Part shown: piece after piece, positions 8,385 to 15,833 of the stretch
How the letters are laid out: each line of letters begins with the position of its first letter
Numbering within the stretch: position 1 is the first letter of the stretch
Source of the DNA: Bacillus nakamurai
Lineage (GTDB): Bacteria; Bacillota; Bacilli; Bacillales; Bacillaceae
NCBI RefSeq assembly: GCF_001584325.1
Contig: NZ_LSAZ01000014.1
Coordinates: forward strand, 1 to 45,422
Reading direction: 5' to 3'
Length of the DNA stretch: 45,422 nt
Notes under the pieces: generated by a model
Database searches by the model: none
Told to the model about the DNA's origin: nothing
What the model saw: only the letters and a program-made list of their open reading frames with translations
Made by a program: the position numbers and the translations under genes

Positions 8385-8420
8385 ATGTATTTTCTGACAA
8401 ATGAGAAAATACATTTTATT
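8385..8420 (+). terminator. Terminator after the XRE gene
   Basis: Perfect 11-bp stem ATGTATTTTCT/AGAAAATACAT with an 8-nt loop, followed by TTTATT. It separates the XRE gene from the dehydrogenase gene, whose AAGGAGAG ribosome site lies close behind. Confidence 0.75.
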
Positions 8421-8446
8421 AGAATCCAATCAAAGGAGAGATTCAT

Positions 8447-9502
8447 ATGAAGCCTGAAGACATCGTGCGAAGCGGCCCGAATCAATACATATGCAAGGAA
8501 GGAATCGCAAAAGAGCTTCCCGGGCTGTTGGAGGTATTCAGAAAACCTGTTATTGTGAGCGGAATCAAATCCTATCAGGCGTTTGCCGATTACAGCGGCC
8601 ATTCTTCTTGGGATGTGATTCAGCATAAAGGATACTGTTCACCTGAGTCGGTGCGACAGATCTGTGATCAGGCGGGGGATGCTGATGTGATCATCGGTAT
8701 CGGCGGCGGTACGGTGTTAGATGCGGCGAAATCGGCGGCAGACCTGCTGGACATTGAAGTTGTGATGGTTCCTTCCATTGCGGGAACATGTGCCGCAAGT
8801 ACGCCGTTAAGTGTCATATATGATGACAGAGGCAATTTTATCAGAGTGGATTATCATAAGCGTTCAAGCTATGTAACGCTCGTTGATCCGTTATTATTGC
8901 TTTCGTCTCCCATCGAATATTTTAAAAGCGGAATCGGTGATACGCTTGTAAAGTGGTATGAAGCGGAGGCTGTCATCAGAAATACGGAGAATACGGTGTC
9001 TTTAATGGCGCAAACAGGCCTGCGGCAAGCGGTATATATCCGTGATTTGTTATTGAAATACAGCGGGCAAGCCGTTGAAAGCATGGAGAAAGGTGAACTG
9101 TCCGTACCGTTCATCCATACGGCAGAAACGATCATCACTCTTGCAGGCACGGTTGGCGGTTATGGCGGCCGTTTGTGCAGAATGGCGGGGGCGCATGCGG
9201 TTCACAACGGACTCAGCTTTATTGAAGAGACGCATCAGGTGCTTCACGGCCAGAAGGTTGCTTACGGTATATTGGTGCAGCTTGCGTTAGAGGAGCGGAG
9301 AAACGAGATTCAAGAGCTGATCCCGTTTTACCGCCGGCTCGGGTTTCCCGTCCGCCTCAGCGGCCTTGGCATCGATAACAATCAAGAGGAAGCAAAGCGG
9401 CAAATCGCTGCCCATGCCTGCAAAGCGGAAGAATCGTTATGCTTAATGGGGGACTATGGAGAGAAGGACGTGGCGGCTGCGATCGAGTCGCTTGAATTAT
9501 AG
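8447..9502 (+). CDS. Iron-containing (group III) alcohol / glycerol dehydrogenase-like oxidoreductase
   Basis: A 351-residue enzyme of the glycerol dehydrogenase/EgsA branch of the iron-containing alcohol dehydrogenases. The NAD(P)-binding glycine motif IGIGGGTVLDAAK is at about residues 83-95. Likely metal ligands are Asp165 (SGIGDTLVKW), His250 (MAGAHAVHN) and His267 (VLHGQK). Length fits the family (about 350-370). The ATG at 8447 follows AAAGGAGAG. Substrate cannot be read from sequence: sn-glycerol-1-phosphate, glycerol or hydroxycarboxylates are all possible in this family. It lies between two terminators, so it is transcribed alone. It belongs to the accessory block that sits between ybeF and purT here. 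Confidence 0.82.
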   Translation: MKPEDIVRSGPNQYICKEGIAKELPGLLEVFRKPVIVSGIKSYQAFADYSGHSSWDVIQHKGYCSPESVRQICDQAGDADVIIGIGGGTVLDAAKSAADLLDIEVVMVPSIAGTCAASTPLSVIYDDRGNFIRVDYHKRSSYVTLVDPLLLLSSPIEYFKSGIGDTLVKWYEAEAVIRNTENTVSLMAQTGLRQAVYIRDLLLKYSGQAVESMEKGELSVPFIHTAETIITLAGTVGGYGGRLCRMAGAHAVHNGLSFIEETHQVLHGQKVAYGILVQLALEERRNEIQELIPFYRRLGFPVRLSGLGIDNNQEEAKRQIAAHACKAEESLCLMGDYGEKDVAAAIESLEL

Positions 9503-9506
9503 GGAA

Positions 9507-9547
9507 AAGACAGGATAAGGGACGGTTCTTATCCTGTCTTTATTTTT
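9507..9547 (+). terminator. Strong terminator after the dehydrogenase gene
   Basis: Perfect 13-bp stem AAGACAGGATAAG/CTTATCCTGTCTT with an 8-nt loop, followed by TATTTTTTG. Confidence 0.9.
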
Positions 9548-9599
9548 TGAATATTTCCGTTATAATGAGTGAGGTAAAGAGAGGGAGGGGCAAAAGGAC

Positions 9600-10428
9600 A
9601 TGTATCAGGCGAAGAAGATGTTGTTATTAGGATCAGGCGAGCTGGGGAAAGAAGTCATCATTTGAAGAATTTACAGAAGCAGCGGAAAAAATCGGCTTTC
9701 CGTGTGTGGTGAAGCCGCTGATGAGTTCTTCCGGGAAAGGACAGAGCGTGTGCCGTTCAGCTTCCGAGCTGAAAAGCTGCTGGGACATGGCGATGGAAGG
9801 CGGCCGTGTGAAAAACGGCCGTGTGATCGTGGAGGAATTCATTCCGTTTGAATCAGAAATCACCCTTTTGACGGTTCGCGCAGCAAACGGAACGTCCTTT
9901 TGCGCGCCGATCGGCCATGAACAAAAGGACGGGGACTATATTGAATCGTGGCAGCCGCATCACATGACGGATCAGCAGATAGAAGAGGCAAAACATATCG
10001 CGAAAAGCATAACGGACGAGCTTGGCGGATATGGCTTGTTCGGGGTTGAGCTTTTCCTTGCAAAAGATAAAGTATATTTCAGTGAAGTGTCTCCGCGTCC
10101 GCATGACACCGGACTCGTGACCCTTGTAACACAGAATTTATCAGAGTTTACGCTGCATGTCCGCGCGATTTTAGGATTCCCGATTCCTGACATCACACAG
10201 CTGTCGCCGGGGGCAAGCCGGCCGCTGAAAGCGCCGGAAGAGCTGGCTGATTATACGATCGAAGGTTTGGAGAGGGCTTTGTCTGTATCAAATACTCAGG
10301 TTCGGGTATTCGGAAAACCCGTCACGAAAATCGGGCGCCGTATGGCGGTTGCGCTTTCTGCTGCTGAAACGGTTGAACAAGCGAGAGAAAGAGCGGCCGA
10401 AGCGCTCAGCCATTTGTCTGTTAAATAG
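9600..10428 (+). pseudogene. purT: purT with a large internal deletion (formate-dependent GAR transformylase)
   Basis: PurT makes formyl-GAR from GAR, formate and ATP in purine synthesis and is normally about 384 residues. The real start is present: ATG 9600 after GAGGGAGGGG, reading MYQAKKMLLLGSGELGKEV and two more codons before a TGA at 9663. The frame then changes, and from 9661 a second frame reads FEEFTEAAEKIGFPCVVKP and continues in perfect PurT style to the stop at 10428, including the ATP-grasp SSSGKGQS loop, EVSPRPHDTG and the C-terminal domain. Roughly 110 codons are missing, namely the rest of the N-terminal GAR-binding domain, with a frameshift at the junction. The 3' part could start at an internal GTG (9706) but would lack the N-terminal fold. 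The gene should be inactive; PurN normally provides the parallel step. Confidence 0.9.
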
Positions 10429-10440
10429 ATTTCCGTGCAA

Positions 10441-10478
10441 AAGGTGTCTTTACCGTAAGGGTAGAGACGCCTTTTTTA
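10441..10478 (+). terminator. Terminator after purT
   Basis: Stem AAGGTGTCTTTACC paired with GGGTAGAGACGCCTT (one or two wobble or mismatched pairs), followed by TTTTTATT. Confidence 0.8.
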
Positions 10479-10563
10479 TTTGGGCAGACTATATACTGGA
10501 AAACGGGCTTATGAGATAATGTACTGGTTAATTTTACATAAGCTAAGGCGTGTTTTCATTTTA

Positions 10564-10589
10564 TGAAACTTTTCAAGCCTGCAATCGTT
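10564..10589 (+). promoter_or_regulatory. ECF-sigma-type promoter (SigW/SigX/SigM class) upstream of pssA
   Basis: TGAAAC (10564-10569), exactly 16 nt, then CGTT (10586-10589). B. subtilis SigW promoters read TGAAAC-N16-CGTA and SigX/SigM variants differ slightly. The pssA-ybfM-psd operon is known to be under ECF sigma control (SigX) in B. subtilis. Here the site is over 350 bp from pssA and 18 bp before a small ORF, so it may serve either. The assignment is inference. Confidence 0.5.
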
Positions 10590-10606
10590 ATATGTAATGT
10601 TCTCTT

Positions 10607-10726
10607 TTGAAAGGGAAGAAAATAAAAATTACATCAAATGGCTGGAATGTTTTTGTTTCTGCAGCAGCGGACAAACTTCCTGTTTGGCATTACGATTTTC
10701 CGAGACACGGGTCATGGTATATTTAA
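10607..10726 (+). CDS. Possible 39-residue orphan ORF or gene remnant
   Basis: A TTG-started frame of 39 codons in the long purT-pssA gap. Its C-terminal part is rich in aromatic and His residues (PVWHYDFPRHGSWYI), unlike random AT-rich DNA. There is no good ribosome site before the TTG, so it may be the tail of a lost gene; B. subtilis has extra genes at this spot as I recall. It begins 18 bp after an ECF-type promoter. I do not recognise it. Confidence 0.25.
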   Translation: MKGKKIKITSNGWNVFVSAAADKLPVWHYDFPRHGSWYI

Positions 10727-10808
10727 GCAGAACATTAAAGAATAGAGATGAACCCGAATGTTTAACTTAAAACGAACAGCTGCAAAAAACAAAAATCACC
10801 AGAATAGA

Positions 10809-10838
10809 TTGTTCAAATAACGCCAAATGCTGTATAAT
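10809..10838 (+). promoter_or_regulatory. Probable SigA promoter of the pssA operon
   Basis: TTGTTC (10809-10814), an 18-nt spacer, then a perfect TATAAT (10833-10838), followed by a leader of about 110 nt before pssA. The leader contains a 9-bp hairpin CATTTTATG/CATAAAATG (10872-10893). Confidence 0.6.
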
Positions 10839-10952
10839 AAAAGAATTTGAATGATAGCATTGAAAGAATTTCATTTTATGTTTCCATAAAATGTTTTCAT
10901 TATGCATACGCAGTCCGATTTGATATGGTTTTAATTGGAGGTTTGTGTAACT

Positions 10953-11486
10953 GTGAATTATATACCTAGTATGATTACAATTGGAAATTTTATTTGCGGG
11001 CTTCTCTCGATTCATTCCCTTTTGTATCATAATATTCATTCTGCGGTGATCTTTATTTTCACCGGAATGTTTCTTGATTTCTTCGACGGTTTAGTGGCTC
11101 GTAAGCTGAACGCCGTTTCGGAGATGGGGAGGGAGCTTGACTCATTTGCTGATCTCGTCACATTCGGCGTGGCGCCGTCCATGCTTGCTTATAGTGTCTC
11201 ATTATATACGATTCCGTTTATCGGAATTTTTATCGCGCTTTCCTACAGCATCTGCGGGATGATCCGTCTCTCGAGATTTAATATTGAACAAAGCAAGCTG
11301 CCGACATTTATCGGCATGCCGATTCCGTTTGCGGGCATGTGCCTCGTGATTTTAAGCTTTGTCAATAATTCCATCCTGTTGGGTGTCGGAACGGTTGCAC
11401 TCGGTTATTTAATGGTCAGCAACATTAAATTTCCCCATTTTAAAAAACAGGCGCCTGAAAACCTGGAGAGCAGAAGATGGAACTAG
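10953..11486 (+). CDS. pssA: CDP-diacylglycerol-serine O-phosphatidyltransferase PssA
   Basis: Makes phosphatidylserine from CDP-diacylglycerol and serine, the first committed step to phosphatidylethanolamine. It is a 177-residue membrane enzyme. The CDP-alcohol phosphotransferase signature (D-G-x2-A-R-x8-G-x3-D-x3-D) lies at about residues 42-70, starting with DFFDGLVARKLNA and ending with LDSFADLVTFG. Several membrane segments follow. The GTG at 10953 gives the family N-terminus MNYIP; TTGGAGG lies 11 nt upstream. It overlaps ybfM by 10 nt and starts the pssA-ybfM-psd operon. SigA-like and ECF-like promoters lie upstream. The identification is firm. Confidence 0.95.
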   Translation: MNYIPSMITIGNFICGLLSIHSLLYHNIHSAVIFIFTGMFLDFFDGLVARKLNAVSEMGRELDSFADLVTFGVAPSMLAYSVSLYTIPFIGIFIALSYSICGMIRLSRFNIEQSKLPTFIGMPIPFAGMCLVILSFVNNSILLGVGTVALGYLMVSNIKFPHFKKQAPENLESRRWN

Positions 11487-11965
11487 TTCAGCAATTAATT
11501 TCTGATTACGGATACATCGCGATTTTTTTAATGCTGACGCTTGGAATTATCGGATTGCCTGTTCCTGATGAAGTCATGATGACGCTCGTTGGCTACTTCA
11601 CGCATTTAAAGGTGCTGAATTATGAGCTTTCCATTCTCATCAGCTTTATCGGTGCGCTTTTGGGGATGATCATCAGCTACCTCATCGGCAGAAAAGCAGG
11701 CCGCCCATTTATTAATAAGTTCGGGAAGTGGGTCGGTCTGAAGGAAAAGAGAATGGAGAAAGTAGACAGGTGGATGAAGAAATACGGGCCGTACACGATT
11801 ATTTTAGGCTATTTCATCCCCGGAGTCAGACATGTGACCTGTTACTTTTCAGGTATCGGCAGAATGGATTTCAAAACCTATTTTTGCTTCGCTGCCATCG
11901 GAGCGTTTTTATGGTGTTTTATTTTTATTACTATAGGAAAATTCATAGGAGTAATCAATGTTTAA
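11477..11965 (+). CDS. ybfM: DedA-family membrane protein YbfM
   Basis: A 162-residue polytopic membrane protein of the DedA/SNARE-associated family. Family hallmarks are visible: an early glycine/proline-rich LPVPDEVMM motif near residues 28-36, a central GRKAGRPFINKFGKW, and GYFIPGVRHVTCYFSGIGRM, where the conserved arginine sits in the F/Y-x-P-G-x-R motif. DedA proteins are now regarded as lipid scramblases, acting for example on undecaprenyl phosphate or phosphatidylethanolamine (established for relatives). Its place between pssA and psd, overlapping both ends, suggests a role in moving or handling PE. It overlaps psd by 8 nt. Confidence 0.9.
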   Translation: MELVQQLISDYGYIAIFLMLTLGIIGLPVPDEVMMTLVGYFTHLKVLNYELSILISFIGALLGMIISYLIGRKAGRPFINKFGKWVGLKEKRMEKVDRWMKKYGPYTIILGYFIPGVRHVTCYFSGIGRMDFKTYFCFAAIGAFLWCFIFITIGKFIGVINV

Positions 11966-12773
11966 TACTGCTGTAAAAGTTCTTTACCGTTCACTGATTG
12001 AACTGACAAATAATCGTTTTACGTCTTATCTCATTAAGGGCTTCTGTGAATCGAAGCTGAGCAAGCCGATGATTCCGCTGTTTTCTAAACATTATCGCAT
12101 CAACTGGAATGAAACGGAGCGTACAGCTTCTGAATTTGATTCACTGGCGTCCTTTTTCATCCGTGATATTAATCTGCATCTCCGCCCCGTGGCAAAGGAG
12201 TCCAATGCCGTTGTCAGCCCGGTGGACGGCGTCGTTCAGACAGTGGGGAAAATTAACCCGAACCAAACCTTCATGGTGAAAGGAAAAGATTATTCGTTCG
12301 CAGAACTGACGGGGTTTAAAAGCGCCGATCATAAATATAACGGAGGCTATTTCGCCGTTCTTTACCTGAGCCCGAGACATTACCACCGTTTTCATTCTCC
12401 GATCAGCTGTACGTATCAGAAGCTGGCCGAGCTTGGAAAACGTTCCTATCCCGTCAATCAAATGGGATTAAAGTACGGAAAAGACGTTCTCTCAAAAAAC
12501 TACCGCTGTGTGTATGAGCTGACCCAGGATTATAAACAGATGCTCATGATTCCGGTAGGCGCGATGAATATTAACTCTATCGTTCAGACCAGCACAGGAA
12601 ACCGGCTGGAAATGGGCGAGGAGCTGGGATATTTTTCGTTTGGATCGACCGTTATTTTAGTTTTCGAGAAGGATATGTTTACCCCTTCGGATAACCTGAC
12701 AGAAGGCCGCGAGATTCAGGTCGGCCAGACCATTGGTTATGCGGAGTCACATGAGGAGGCGCCCGCTTTATAA
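11958..12773 (+). CDS. psd: Phosphatidylserine decarboxylase proenzyme Psd
   Basis: Decarboxylates phosphatidylserine to phosphatidylethanolamine. The 271-residue proenzyme is expected to self-cleave at the Gly229-Ser230 bond in the FGST motif, giving a small alpha subunit with an N-terminal pyruvoyl group; the beta subunit holds Asp90 (SPVDG) and the YHRFHSP histidines near 142-146, which fit the protease-like triad. The ATG at 11958 overlaps the end of ybfM by 8 nt, indicating translational coupling. It completes the PE pathway begun by PssA. Confidence 0.95.
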   Translation: MFNTAVKVLYRSLIELTNNRFTSYLIKGFCESKLSKPMIPLFSKHYRINWNETERTASEFDSLASFFIRDINLHLRPVAKESNAVVSPVDGVVQTVGKINPNQTFMVKGKDYSFAELTGFKSADHKYNGGYFAVLYLSPRHYHRFHSPISCTYQKLAELGKRSYPVNQMGLKYGKDVLSKNYRCVYELTQDYKQMLMIPVGAMNINSIVQTSTGNRLEMGEELGYFSFGSTVILVFEKDMFTPSDNLTEGREIQVGQTIGYAESHEEAPAL

Positions 12774-12816
12774 AAGCTGCTCCTCTTTTTTATATGGTAT
12801 AAGGAAGGTGACCGGT

Positions 12817-13095
12817 GTGGAAGAAAAGGATGTGGCAAAGCAGATTGAACAGTATCAGTGCACAGGCGATAAACAGCTGCTTGAACAAATACGGGACGCC
12901 TGCTGGCCTGTGGTCGAAACACTCATTCTGGAATTGGGAGAAGACAGCGCCGATTTGCTTCGGGAAAAAGGCCGGGCCCGTTTTCCGTTTATCATCAGCA
13001 AGTATCAAACGGCTGTCCGGCTTCCGATAGAGACCTTTTTACGCAATACGTATCGGTTTTATTTTCAACAGGTGTTAAAAGAAGGCAAAGTGTGA
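12817..13095 (+). CDS. ybfN: Conserved hypothetical protein YbfN
   Basis: A 92-residue, mostly helical soluble protein. The GTG at 12817 is chosen because AGGAAGGTG lies 8 nt upstream, giving the N-terminus MEEKDVAKQIEQY; longer in-frame extensions overlap psd and lack a ribosome site. It matches ybfN of B. subtilis by position and size; its function is unknown. It lies 44 bp behind psd with no terminator between, so it is probably the last gene of the PE operon. Confidence 0.75.
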   Translation: MEEKDVAKQIEQYQCTGDKQLLEQIRDACWPVVETLILELGEDSADLLREKGRARFPFIISKYQTAVRLPIETFLRNTYRFYFQQVLKEGKV

Positions 13096-13201
13096 CTGGA
13101 AGAAAGAGTACAGACGGAAATGTTCATCTTTCACACATTTTCCTGTATGATATAGTAGAGTGTGCATCATCATTAATATAATTGAACAGGGTGTATAAAT
13201 C

Positions 13202-14170
13202 ATGGAAAAACAATATAGAGTTTTACTTTATTATAAATATGTAACGATTGAAGAGCCTGAAGAATTCACGGCTCAGCATTTGGCGTTTTGTAAGGAGCTT
13301 GGTTTGTTAGGGCGTATTTTGATTTCTGAGGAAGGCATTAACGGTACGGTGTCCGGCACGATTGAACAGACAGATAAGTACATGCAGGCGCTTAAAGCTG
13401 ATCCTCGATTTGCCGATATGCCGATCAAAATTGACGAGGCTGACGGCCACGCGTTCCGAAAAATGTTTGTCCGCCATAAAAAGGAGCTTGTCACACTTCG
13501 ATTGGAGGATGACGTTGATCCGAATGAAATAACGGGAAAACATTTGAAGCCGAAAGAATTTTATGAGCAAATGCAGGATCCTGATACGATTGTCATTGAT
13601 GCCAGAAATGATTACGAGTACGATCTTGGCCACTTCCGCGGAGCGGTCAGACCTGATATTGAGGCTTTCCGCGAACTGCCGGAATGGATTGAAGGGCATA
13701 AAGACATGCTCGAAGGCAAAAAAATCCTGACGTACTGCACAGGCGGCGTCCGCTGTGAGAAATTCTCAGGCTGGCTTTTGAAGCAGGGCTTTGAAGACGT
13801 ATCCCAGCTTGACGGAGGTATCGTTACTTACGGCAAAGACCCTGAAGTGCAAGGAAAACTATGGGACGGACAGTGTTACGTATTTGATGAAAGAATCAGC
13901 GTGCCCGTCAACCGTGTAGAACATGTGATTATCGGAAAAGACTACTTCACCGGCGAACCGTGCGAGCGTTATGTGAACTGCGCAAATCCGGCATGTAATA
14001 AAAAGATGATCTGCACACCGGAAAACGAATACAAATACATGCGCAGCTGCAGTCACGAATGCCGTACAAACGAACGCAACATGTATGTGAAAGAGCATGA
14101 GATGACGCCGGAAGAAATCAATGAAAGACTCGCTCTCATTGAGAAGGAAGACCATGCGGCGATTGATTAA
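13202..14170 (+). CDS. trhO: tRNA uridine(34) hydroxylase TrhO (rhodanese-like, YbfQ)
   Basis: A 322-residue protein that installs 5-hydroxyuridine at the wobble position of certain tRNAs using O2 (shown for E. coli and B. subtilis TrhO), on the way to mo5U/cmo5U. An N-terminal acylphosphatase-like domain (residues 1-95, with [11 protein letters not shown]) precedes a rhodanese domain (about 125-220) whose active-site loop [11 protein letters not shown] carries Cys179 and a second Cys185. A C-terminal zinc-like domain has a cluster of Cys residues ([12 protein letters not shown] and SCSHECR). The ATG at 13202 follows a weak AGGGTG. It is transcribed alone: a modest promoter (TTCATC-N17-TATGAT at 13122-13150) precedes it and a terminator follows. 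Confidence 0.92.
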   Translation: MEKQYRVLLYYKYVTIEEPEEFTAQHLAFCKELGLLGRILISEEGINGTVSGTIEQTDKYMQALKADPRFADMPIKIDEADGHAFRKMFVRHKKELVTLRLEDDVDPNEITGKHLKPKEFYEQMQDPDTIVIDARNDYEYDLGHFRGAVRPDIEAFRELPEWIEGHKDMLEGKKILTYCTGGVRCEKFSGWLLKQGFEDVSQLDGGIVTYGKDPEVQGKLWDGQCYVFDERISVPVNRVEHVIIGKDYFTGEPCERYVNCANPACNKKMICTPENEYKYMRSCSHECRTNERNMYVKEHEMTPEEINERLALIEKEDHAAID

Positions 14171-14177
14171 TAGAAAG

Positions 14178-14208
14178 AAGACCGCCTGAATCACAGGCGG
14201 TCTTTTTT
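14178..14208. terminator. Bidirectional terminator between trhO and gltP
   Basis: Stem AAGACCGCCTG/CAGGCGGTCTT followed by TTTT; A-rich on the other side (TAGAAAG). It serves the convergent trhO and gltP genes. Confidence 0.85.
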
Positions 14209-14210
14209 GT

Positions 14211-15461
14211 TTACATACTTTCTGTTTGGGCCGGCTGTTCTCGTGTGACAGGGCCTTTATAGTGGAAAGCTTTTTCCCATTTTGACACGACGATACAGGC
14301 GACCGCATGGCCCGGTACGTTCACGCCCGTTCTTGCCATGTCCATTACACGGTCCACACCAGCAATAATGGCGACGCCCTCTGCCGGAAGCCCGACGGCG
14401 TTTGCGGTCGCCAGAAGCACGACGAGTGAGCCTGACGGGACGGCGGCAATGCCCTTGCTTGTCATCACAAGCACAAGCATCATGAGCAGCTGCTGAGAAA
14501 GCGGCATTTCCACATGGAATGCCTGAGCTAAAAAGATGCAGGAAACAGATAAATACAGGCTGGAGCCGTCGCAATTCAGCGACAAACCTGAGGGGACTAC
14601 AAAGGAGACTACCCGTTTCGGACATCCGTATTTCTCCATGCGATCCATCAGCTGAGGCAAAATGGTTTCAGTGCTTGTTGTGGAAAAAGCGATCAGAAAC
14701 AGATCCCAAATCATTTTCAGCACTTCAAAGTATTTGATTTTAAAGAGAAGGCCCACAATTGGAAAGAGAACAAACAGGATCAGAAACAGTCCGAGGAACA
14801 CGGTGCCGATCAGTTTCAGCATCGGAAGCAAAAGCGCGATTCCGAATTGGCCGACTGAGGCCGCCATAAGAGCGAGAACACCGATCGGAGCGGTAACCAT
14901 CACCATTTGCGTCAGCTTGAACATGATGTTAGCGGTAGATTCAAAGAAATTCATGACAGGGGCGGAGGCTTTTCCGATGCCGGCGGCGGCAACACCGAAT
15001 AAGATCGCGAAAAAGATGACGGCAAGAAGATCATTTTTTGCCATGACATCAATGATGTTAACGGGGATAATATCAAGAAGCATTTGTTTCAGATCAACTA
15101 CTTTTTCCGTATAGCCGGAAAGCTCATGAATATCTTTTTTGGCCAAATGAGAGAGGTTAAGGCCGACTCCCGGCTTCAGCACGTTGGCTAACAATAGGCC
15201 GATGCCGAGTACAAGCGTTGTAATCACTTCAAACCAAATAATCGTTTTGATGCCGAGGCTGCCCATTTTTTTCATACTTCCGCTGCCGGCCGCTCCGATG
15301 ACGATTGTAGAGAACACGATCGGCACAACAATCATTTTAATCAGGCGGATAAATCCGTCCCCGATGGGCCGCAGCGCCATCCCGAAATCCGGGAAAAAAT
15401 GGCCGATGACTGCCCCGATGACCAAGGCGATTAAAATTTGAAACGCGATAAATTTTCTCAA
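14211..15461 (-). CDS. gltP: Proton/glutamate-aspartate symporter GltP
   Basis: Imports glutamate and aspartate with protons. The 416 residues show the DAACS family pattern: eight membrane helices plus re-entrant loops, a serine-rich loop (AFSTTSTETILPQ near 255-267), VPSGLSLNCDGSS, and the VDRVMDMARTGVNVPG block in the last helix that binds the substrate and cation. Length matches GltP of B. subtilis (about 414). The start is a TTG at 15461, 9-10 nt after AAGGGGG. It is a single gene, convergent with trhO and divergent from the ilvE unit. Confidence 0.92.
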   Translation of the reverse strand: MRKFIAFQILIALVIGAVIGHFFPDFGMALRPIGDGFIRLIKMIVVPIVFSTIVIGAAGSGSMKKMGSLGIKTIIWFEVITTLVLGIGLLLANVLKPGVGLNLSHLAKKDIHELSGYTEKVVDLKQMLLDIIPVNIIDVMAKNDLLAVIFFAILFGVAAAGIGKASAPVMNFFESTANIMFKLTQMVMVTAPIGVLALMAASVGQFGIALLLPMLKLIGTVFLGLFLILFVLFPIVGLLFKIKYFEVLKMIWDLFLIAFSTTSTETILPQLMDRMEKYGCPKRVVSFVVPSGLSLNCDGSSLYLSVSCIFLAQAFHVEMPLSQQLLMMLVLVMTSKGIAAVPSGSLVVLLATANAVGLPAEGVAIIAGVDRVMDMARTGVNVPGHAVACIVVSKWEKAFHYKGPVTREQPAQTESM

Positions 15462-15585
15462 GCGAATCCCCCTTTTACTTACGCATTTCTTACGTAATTC
15501 GTTAAACAGGCGGAAACCACCTTCCTCTCTGCCACAAAATTGTCACAGAAATTGACAGTCTGAAAAGAGAGGATGGTTTAGATTA

Positions 15586-15599
15586 TGTAAGCGCAAACA
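15586..15599. promoter_or_regulatory. cre-like CcpA site between gltP and the ilvE unit
   Basis: TGTAAGCGCAAACA matches TGWNANCGNTNWCA at 13 of 14 positions. It lies 124 bp before gltP and 45 bp before the small ORF upstream of ilvE, so it could act on either divergent unit. Site match seen; regulation inferred. Confidence 0.45.
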
Positions 15600-15643
15600 T
15601 TGAATATGACAGAAAGTCCTCATGTGAAAAAAAGGAAGGGCAT

Positions 15644-15833
15644 ATGATAAAAAAGAATTTTGGTAAAAATTATAATTATTTTGCCGATAATGCTAGTAAC
15701 AGTGGTATATTTAATAGGATACTTTCAACTGCATTCTCATTTATCTGTGCATAAACGATTCGGACAGAGGAAACATGCAGCTTATAGAAGACTGAAAATT
15801 CAAACAATTAAAAGAAAGGTGTGCTTTTGTTGA
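15644..15833 (+). pseudogene. Small membrane protein gene upstream of ilvE, frameshifted at an A run
   Basis: ATG 15644 has an excellent ribosome site (AAAGGAAGGG, 4 nt upstream). Its frame hits a run of six A (15649-15654). Removing one A joins it to a frame reading ILVKIIIILPIMLVTVV then YLIGYFQLH, one clear membrane helix, followed by a strongly basic tail (RFGQRKHAAYRRLKIQ). That frame ends at TGA 15831-15833, overlapping the ilvE TTG start as TTGA, typical of translational coupling. The corrected product is about 62 residues. As it stands, the ATG frame runs out of phase to a TAA near 15755; alternatively the basic membrane protein starts at TTG 15660 with a poor ribosome site. Unknown family. 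Confidence 0.45.

Noticed and set aside
9853..10196. Minus-strand open frames inside purT
   Set aside because: They are antisense to a clear PurT C-terminal frame, lack ribosome sites and show no family motifs.
10638..10745. ATG-started 35-codon frame overlapping the orphan ORF upstream of pssA
   Set aside because: It has no ribosome site and less protein-like composition than the overlapping frame at 10607-10726.
15656..15671. CodY box upstream of ilvE
   Set aside because: About four mismatches to AATTTTCWGAAAATT; mentioned with ilvE but too weak to list as a site.
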